DNA of 54,598 nt from Lacticaseibacillus hulanensis. Its GTDB lineage: Bacteria > Bacillota > Bacilli > Lactobacillales > Lactobacillaceae. The position numbers and the translations under genes were made by a program. Numbering within the stretch: position 1 is the first letter of the stretch; every line of letters begins with the position of its first letter. Positions 51,118 to 54,598 of this stretch are shown in pieces. The notes under the pieces were generated by a model. That model was not told the DNA's origin and ran no database searches. It worked only from the letters and a program-made list of their open reading frames with translations. The stretch is taken from assembly GCF_004010095.1 (NCBI RefSeq), contig NZ_RRYD01000018.1, positions 1 through 54,598 of the forward strand, written 5' to 3'.

Positions 51118-52647
51118 ATGACAAGACTAACTGATAGCCTGCACGAACGCCTCGCAGCCGTGCAAAATGAAAATGTGGTTAAGGACGAAGCCTCTGGCAC
51201 CTGGTTTACTGGTGCAGACATCGCGCGCGACATCGCCGTCTTGGACGCAGCCTTGCGCAGCGCCAACGTGGGGAAGGACGACGTCGTGCTGATGTGCCTG
51301 CAGAACTCACCCGTCTACCTGCCCATCAACCAGGCAATGTGGTCCATGGGCGCGACAATCCACCCAATTGCCCCATCCACCGGCCTTGATGGCTTAGTGG
51401 CTGACTTCAAGGAGAATCAGTACGCCGCCGTCTTCGTGGATGCACCCCGCGCCACCGCCTTTAGCGAAATCCCGTACGTGAAGGCGACCCCGCTGCCGAA
51501 TCTCCTAATGGGCCAGGACATGGTACTGCTGCAGAACTTGCACCACAGCCAGCCGGCAAACTACGACGCACCGACCGAAGACACCCTGGGCATGATTTTG
51601 AACACATCCGGCACCACCGGCAAGCCCAAGGGCGTCGGCGAAACACATGCCATGATGATTAATGCCGCGAACCACGACCTAGAAAGCCATGAGTTAACAC
51701 CAGCTGACACCGTTTTGATTGTGATGCCCATGTTCCACATCAACGCGCAACTCGTCCTCGTTCTGTCGAGCTTTTTGGCCGGGGGCAAGATGGTCATCGC
51801 CCCGAAGTTTTCCGCCTCGAAGTTCTGGCCACAGGTGCTAAGCAACGACGTCACCTGGTCCTCAGTGGTGCCGACCATCGTCACCATTCTGCTCAAGAAC
51901 GAAAAGGCAAACGCCGCGTTCCGGCCGGACCACAAACTGCGGTTCATTCGCTGCGCATCATCCATGCTGACGGTTAGCCGCCACAAGGAATTCGTCCGTC
52001 GCTTCCACGTGCCGATTCTGGAAGGCTACGGCATGACCGAATCTTGCAGCCAGTGCACACTCAACCCACTGGACGCCATCAAAGTGGGCTCAGCCGGCAA
52101 GCCGTACAAGACCGACATTGCCATCGTGAACGGCGACAAATTCGTCCAGACACCAGGCTTCCGCGGCGAGATCGCCATTCGCGGCGATCACGTCATTACG
52201 GATTACATGACGCCACACCTCGATTCCTTCAAGGATGGCTGGATGCTAACCGGCGACCTTGGTTACTTCGATGAAGACGGCTACCTGTGGCTCGTTGGCC
52301 GCTCTAAGGACATCATCAACCGTGGTGGCGAAAAGATTAGCCCCACCAAGGTCGAAGGCGTCATCGAGCAACTCGACTATGTCCGCAACGTTGCCGTGGT
52401 GCCGGTTCCCGATGACATTTACGGTGAAGCCGTCGCCGCCATGGTTATCGACGGCAGCAGCGACGATGAGCTGCACCAAAAGCGCCGGGACGAGATCCTG
52501 ACGTTCACCGCCAAGCACCTCGCCAATTACGAGCGGCCGACACAAGTATACTTTGTCGACCACTTCCCGCTGAACCCAACCAACAAGATTATGCGTCCGG
52601 AGCTCACCAAGCTGGCCACCGCAATGGGCCAGAAGATGCGCGCCTAA
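51118..52647 (+). CDS. AMP-forming acyl-CoA synthetase/ligase
   Basis: This 509-residue ANL-superfamily enzyme has the P-loop NTSGTTGKPKG, the later YGMTE, TGDLGYFDEDGYLWL, GRSKDIINRGGEKISP, and the C-terminal catalytic lysine in NPTNKIMRP. It would activate a carboxylic acid as an adenylate and usually a CoA thioester. The substrate is unknown; its closest visual match is to oxalyl-CoA or medium acid ligases. It may supply the acyl group to the acyltransferase encoded upstream, but no carrier protein is seen. Confidence 0.9.
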   Translation: MTRLTDSLHERLAAVQNENVVKDEASGTWFTGADIARDIAVLDAALRSANVGKDDVVLMCLQNSPVYLPINQAMWSMGATIHPIAPSTGLDGLVADFKENQYAAVFVDAPRATAFSEIPYVKATPLPNLLMGQDMVLLQNLHHSQPANYDAPTEDTLGMILNTSGTTGKPKGVGETHAMMINAANHDLESHELTPADTVLIVMPMFHINAQLVLVLSSFLAGGKMVIAPKFSASKFWPQVLSNDVTWSSVVPTIVTILLKNEKANAAFRPDHKLRFIRCASSMLTVSRHKEFVRRFHVPILEGYGMTESCSQCTLNPLDAIKVGSAGKPYKTDIAIVNGDKFVQTPGFRGEIAIRGDHVITDYMTPHLDSFKDGWMLTGDLGYFDEDGYLWLVGRSKDIINRGGEKISPTKVEGVIEQLDYVRNVAVVPVPDDIYGEAVAAMVIDGSSDDELHQKRRDEILTFTAKHLANYERPTQVYFVDHFPLNPTNKIMRPELTKLATAMGQKMRA

Positions 52648-52663
52648 CCTCAATAACTGCAAA

Positions 52664-52724
52664 AAATACCGCGACTGGCAAAACGCCCAATGCGTTCCGT
52701 TAGCCGCGGTATTTGTGTTTATTT
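52664..52724 (+). terminator. Terminator of the acyltransferase-ligase operon
   Basis: AAATACCGCG (52664-52673) pairs with CGCGGTATTT (52705-52714) over a 31-nt loop that has its own partial pairing, followed by GTGTTTATTTCTT. Confidence 0.6.
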
Positions 52725-52793
52725 CTTCAGTTGCTGGAGCCATCAGGGGCGATGCACCTGAGCAGCCACCCAGTTGGCGCCTTTGCCGTAAGT

Positions 52794-53267
52794 CTAGATG
52801 ACGTGGCGCTCGAATGGCTGGTCGGAAATCCCATCGGCCAGAATCTTCTTGCTCCATTCCTTAGCGGAGAACAGGCTGTGGTCGCGGTAGTTCCCGCAAC
52901 TGTACTTGTCCGTGCCCTGAACATCCTTCCACTCAATCTTGTCGGCAATTTCTTCAAGGGAGCTCTTCAGTGCCTTGGCCACTTCCGTCGTGCTGTGTTC
53001 ACCCCAGGTAATAAGGTGGAAGCCGGTGCGGCAGCCAAATGGGGAGCAGTCAATCACACCGGTCAGGCGGTCACGGAGCAAGCCAGCAAGCAGGTGTTCA
53101 ATCGTGTGCAGGCCGGCAGTTGGGATGGCATTTTCGTTTGGCTGAACGAGACGCAGGTCGAAGTTACTAATCTTGTCGCCCTTTGCCCCCTCTTCAACCG
53201 TAATCAAACGAACATAAGGTGCCTTAACCTTTGTGTGATCCAACGTAAAACTTTCAACTTTAGCCAT
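52794..53267 (-). CDS. luxS: S-ribosylhomocysteine lyase (AI-2 synthesis)
   Basis: This 157-residue enzyme has the metal motif HTIEHL and [10 protein letters not shown], with the conserved cysteine C-T and the later GNYRDHSLF. It splits S-ribosylhomocysteine to homocysteine and DPD (the precursor of AI-2). AAAGGAAG precedes the ATG. It lies next to a homocysteine methyltransferase-like gene, so homocysteine recycling is probably the main role. Confidence 0.97.
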   Translation of the reverse strand: MAKVESFTLDHTKVKAPYVRLITVEEGAKGDKISNFDLRLVQPNENAIPTAGLHTIEHLLAGLLRDRLTGVIDCSPFGCRTGFHLITWGEHSTTEVAKALKSSLEEIADKIEWKDVQGTDKYSCGNYRDHSLFSAKEWSKKILADGISDQPFERHVI

Positions 53268-53343
53268 AATTTGTAGCTTCCTTTCTGTGTCTCTTCGCTA
53301 ATATTGTAACGCGAATAAGTTTGCGAAGTAACTCATTCGCAGA

Positions 53344-54486
53344 TTACGCATCCGTGTAGGGATTTTCGCCCCACACTTCTTCCGCAATCGACTTAACCAA
53401 CGCGAGCTTTGCAAACTGCTCGCTCTCGTTCAAGATGTTTCCCTCCTCGGTGGAGGCAAACCCGCACTGCGGCGACAGGCACAGCCGTTCAAGCGGGTGG
53501 TACTTCGCCGCCTCGTGAATCCGGTCAATGATGTGCTTGCGCTCTTCCAGCTGCGGGAACTTGCTGGTGATTAACCCGAGCACCACGTATTTGTCATCCG
53601 GCACCTGCGCGAGTGGCTCAAAGCCCCCCGCCTTCTCGGTGTCGTATTCCAGATAAAACGCGTGGTAATTCGACCTGGTGAAGAGCGGGTCGGCGATGGC
53701 GTTGTACGCACTCTTGCCCGACCAATCACTGTGGAAATTACCGCGACAGACGTGGGTGCTCAAAACCAAATCCGGCGGCCACCCCGCCGTGGCCGCGTTG
53801 TTTAGCTCCTGGTACGTCGCGGCCGTGGCCGCCAGCTCATCTGGGCTGAGCCGAAACGCCGCGACGTTCGTGTCGAGCGCCCCGGCGAGCACGCTCCAGG
53901 TGCAGTCATCAAGCTGCAAGTTCCGGCATCCGGCCGCGTACAGGTCGGCAATGACCAGCCGGTAAGCGTGCACGATGTCGGCGAGCAGCGCCGCGCGGTC
54001 TTCGTAATAGCGCACCACGGTCTTCTGATTCTCCGGTCGGTCCAATTCGAACAAGAGCTGCGCCGGTGCCGGAATGGTTTGCTTGACCACCACGTTGGCC
54101 GGTGTGTGGGCCTGCATGAACTTGAAGTGCTCCACAAAGGGGTGATTGTGCCCGTCAAGCTTGCTCGACAGCTGAACCGAGTCGGGCCGCGTCAGCCACT
54201 CATGGAACTGGTTGCCGCTGCTGCCCTGTGCGTGTTCCGCACCGTTTAACCCCCAGAAAAAATCTAGGTGCCAATATGCCCGCCGAAATTCCCCGTCAGT
54301 GACGGAGTGGAACCCAGCCGCCACCTGCTTGAAGATGAGCGTTTTAATTGCCTCATCCTCAGATGCCGTCAGCGCCGCGCGGTCAATCTTGCCCGCCGCA
54401 AAATCGCTTCGGGCCTGCTTCAGGAATTCAGGCCGCAGGAAACTCCCCACGAAATCGTAATGAAATGGTGTGTTGTGTGTGGTCAT
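53344..54486 (-). CDS. Cobalamin-independent methionine synthase-like protein (YxjG/YxjH family)
   Basis: This ~380-residue barrel is a MetE C-terminal-domain homologue. It has the N-terminal HYDFVGSFLRPEFLK, VTDGEFRRAYWH, LQLDDCTW, then STHVCRGN with zinc-type His/Cys and LCLSPQCGFAS with the other cysteine. These fit a homocysteine or methylthio methyltransferase using a folate or other methyl donor. AGGGGTGA precedes the ATG at 54486. The gene stands near luxS. Its upstream region is replaced by the end of an IS30-family element only 44 bp from the start. Confidence 0.85.
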   Translation of the reverse strand: MTTHNTPFHYDFVGSFLRPEFLKQARSDFAAGKIDRAALTASEDEAIKTLIFKQVAAGFHSVTDGEFRRAYWHLDFFWGLNGAEHAQGSSGNQFHEWLTRPDSVQLSSKLDGHNHPFVEHFKFMQAHTPANVVVKQTIPAPAQLLFELDRPENQKTVVRYYEDRAALLADIVHAYRLVIADLYAAGCRNLQLDDCTWSVLAGALDTNVAAFRLSPDELAATAATYQELNNAATAGWPPDLVLSTHVCRGNFHSDWSGKSAYNAIADPLFTRSNYHAFYLEYDTEKAGGFEPLAQVPDDKYVVLGLITSKFPQLEERKHIIDRIHEAAKYHPLERLCLSPQCGFASTEEGNILNESEQFAKLALVKSIAEEVWGENPYTDA

Positions 54487-54530
54487 GTAATTCACCCCTG
54501 TTCGAAAACATGCTTTTGCGGGACGAATTG

Positions 54531-54598
54531 TCAACTCAAGTGCAACTTTTTACCCAGGTAAACTTCTGATGGCGTCTTCCAGCCTAGGACCTTGCGTG
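54531..54598 (-). mobile_element. 3' end of an IS30-family transposase, cut by the window edge
   Basis: The minus strand reads RKVLGWKTPSEVYLGKKLHL followed by S and a stop at 54531, the C-terminal signature of IS30-family transposases (RKxLGWKTPxEV). The element continues beyond the window. The stop lies within the likely terminal inverted repeat (GTTGCACTTGAGTTGAC region), as is usual for IS30 in lactobacilli. The exact end is about 10-25 bases left of the stop. Confidence 0.8.

Noticed and set aside
1..54598. CRISPR array, tRNA or rRNA genes
   Set aside because: No regularly spaced direct repeats and no tRNA or rRNA signature was seen in either strand; a tRNAscan or CRISPR search would confirm.

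Overview
The window looks like chromosomal DNA of a moderately GC-rich member of the Lactobacillaceae (Firmicutes). The evidence is strong AGGAGG-type ribosome sites, occasional TTG starts, intrinsic terminators, a T-box leader, Rgg-like and FLP-type regulators, a group II ECF vitamin transporter, a B12-dependent class II ribonucleotide reductase, luxS, and the end of an IS30-family element. The genus cannot be fixed from the sequence; a GC-rich Lacticaseibacillus or Schleiferilactobacillus-like species is a guess. No rRNA or tRNA gene was seen.

Layout. Positions 1-1514 hold a small membrane protein and a membrane-anchored matrixin-type protease. Positions 1592-10580 are an A+T-rich accessory (defence) island interrupted by a GC-rich YcxB-like gene. 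It carries a Sau3AI/MutH-like type II restriction enzyme with its C5-cytosine methyltransferase, a decayed antitoxin, an 80-bp near-perfect palindrome, and a translationally coupled pair: a ParB-like protein plus an 879-residue PLD-nuclease/SNF2-helicase fusion. I do not recognise this pair as a named defence system, and it is the best candidate for an undescribed system. Positions 10863-17040 hold a 44-codon gene with its own promoter and terminator, a membrane GGDEF/degenerate-EAL protein, and three paralogous proteins of unknown function. Then comes a TauE/SafE permease.

Positions 18326-24402 are a cobalamin-type uptake operon. A surface alpha/alpha-barrel protein and a DUF4430 lipoprotein together look like a split transcobalamin; they are followed by ECF T, fused double-ATPase and S components. 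The likely consumer is the adenosylcobalamin-dependent ribonucleotide reductase (30610-32859), whose leader has two predicted NrdR boxes 31 bp apart, with another DUF4430 lipoprotein downstream. Positions 25127-29937 hold an Rgg-like regulator, an orphan antitoxin, an FLP/FNR-type regulator with a cysteine pair spaced like the known FLP redox switch, a Dps-like protein lacking ferroxidase histidines, a metallochaperone and a P1B ATPase with CPG instead of CPC. A TTGAC-N4-ATCAA box lies at -41.5 of a predicted promoter.

Positions 33188-39297 hold a TetR-controlled ABC-2 exporter with two matching operator palindromes and a polar amino-acid ABC importer. Positions 40715-47715 form one tryptophan-responsive unit: promoter, T-box with UGG specifier, an ascorbate-type PTS (its EIIA interrupted by an amber codon) and trpB-D-C-F-A without trpE or trpG, closed by a strong terminator. 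The right end has an SPC-type metal ATPase, an acyltransferase-3/AMP-ligase pair, luxS, a MetE-like methyltransferase gene, and a truncated IS30-family transposase directly upstream of that last gene.
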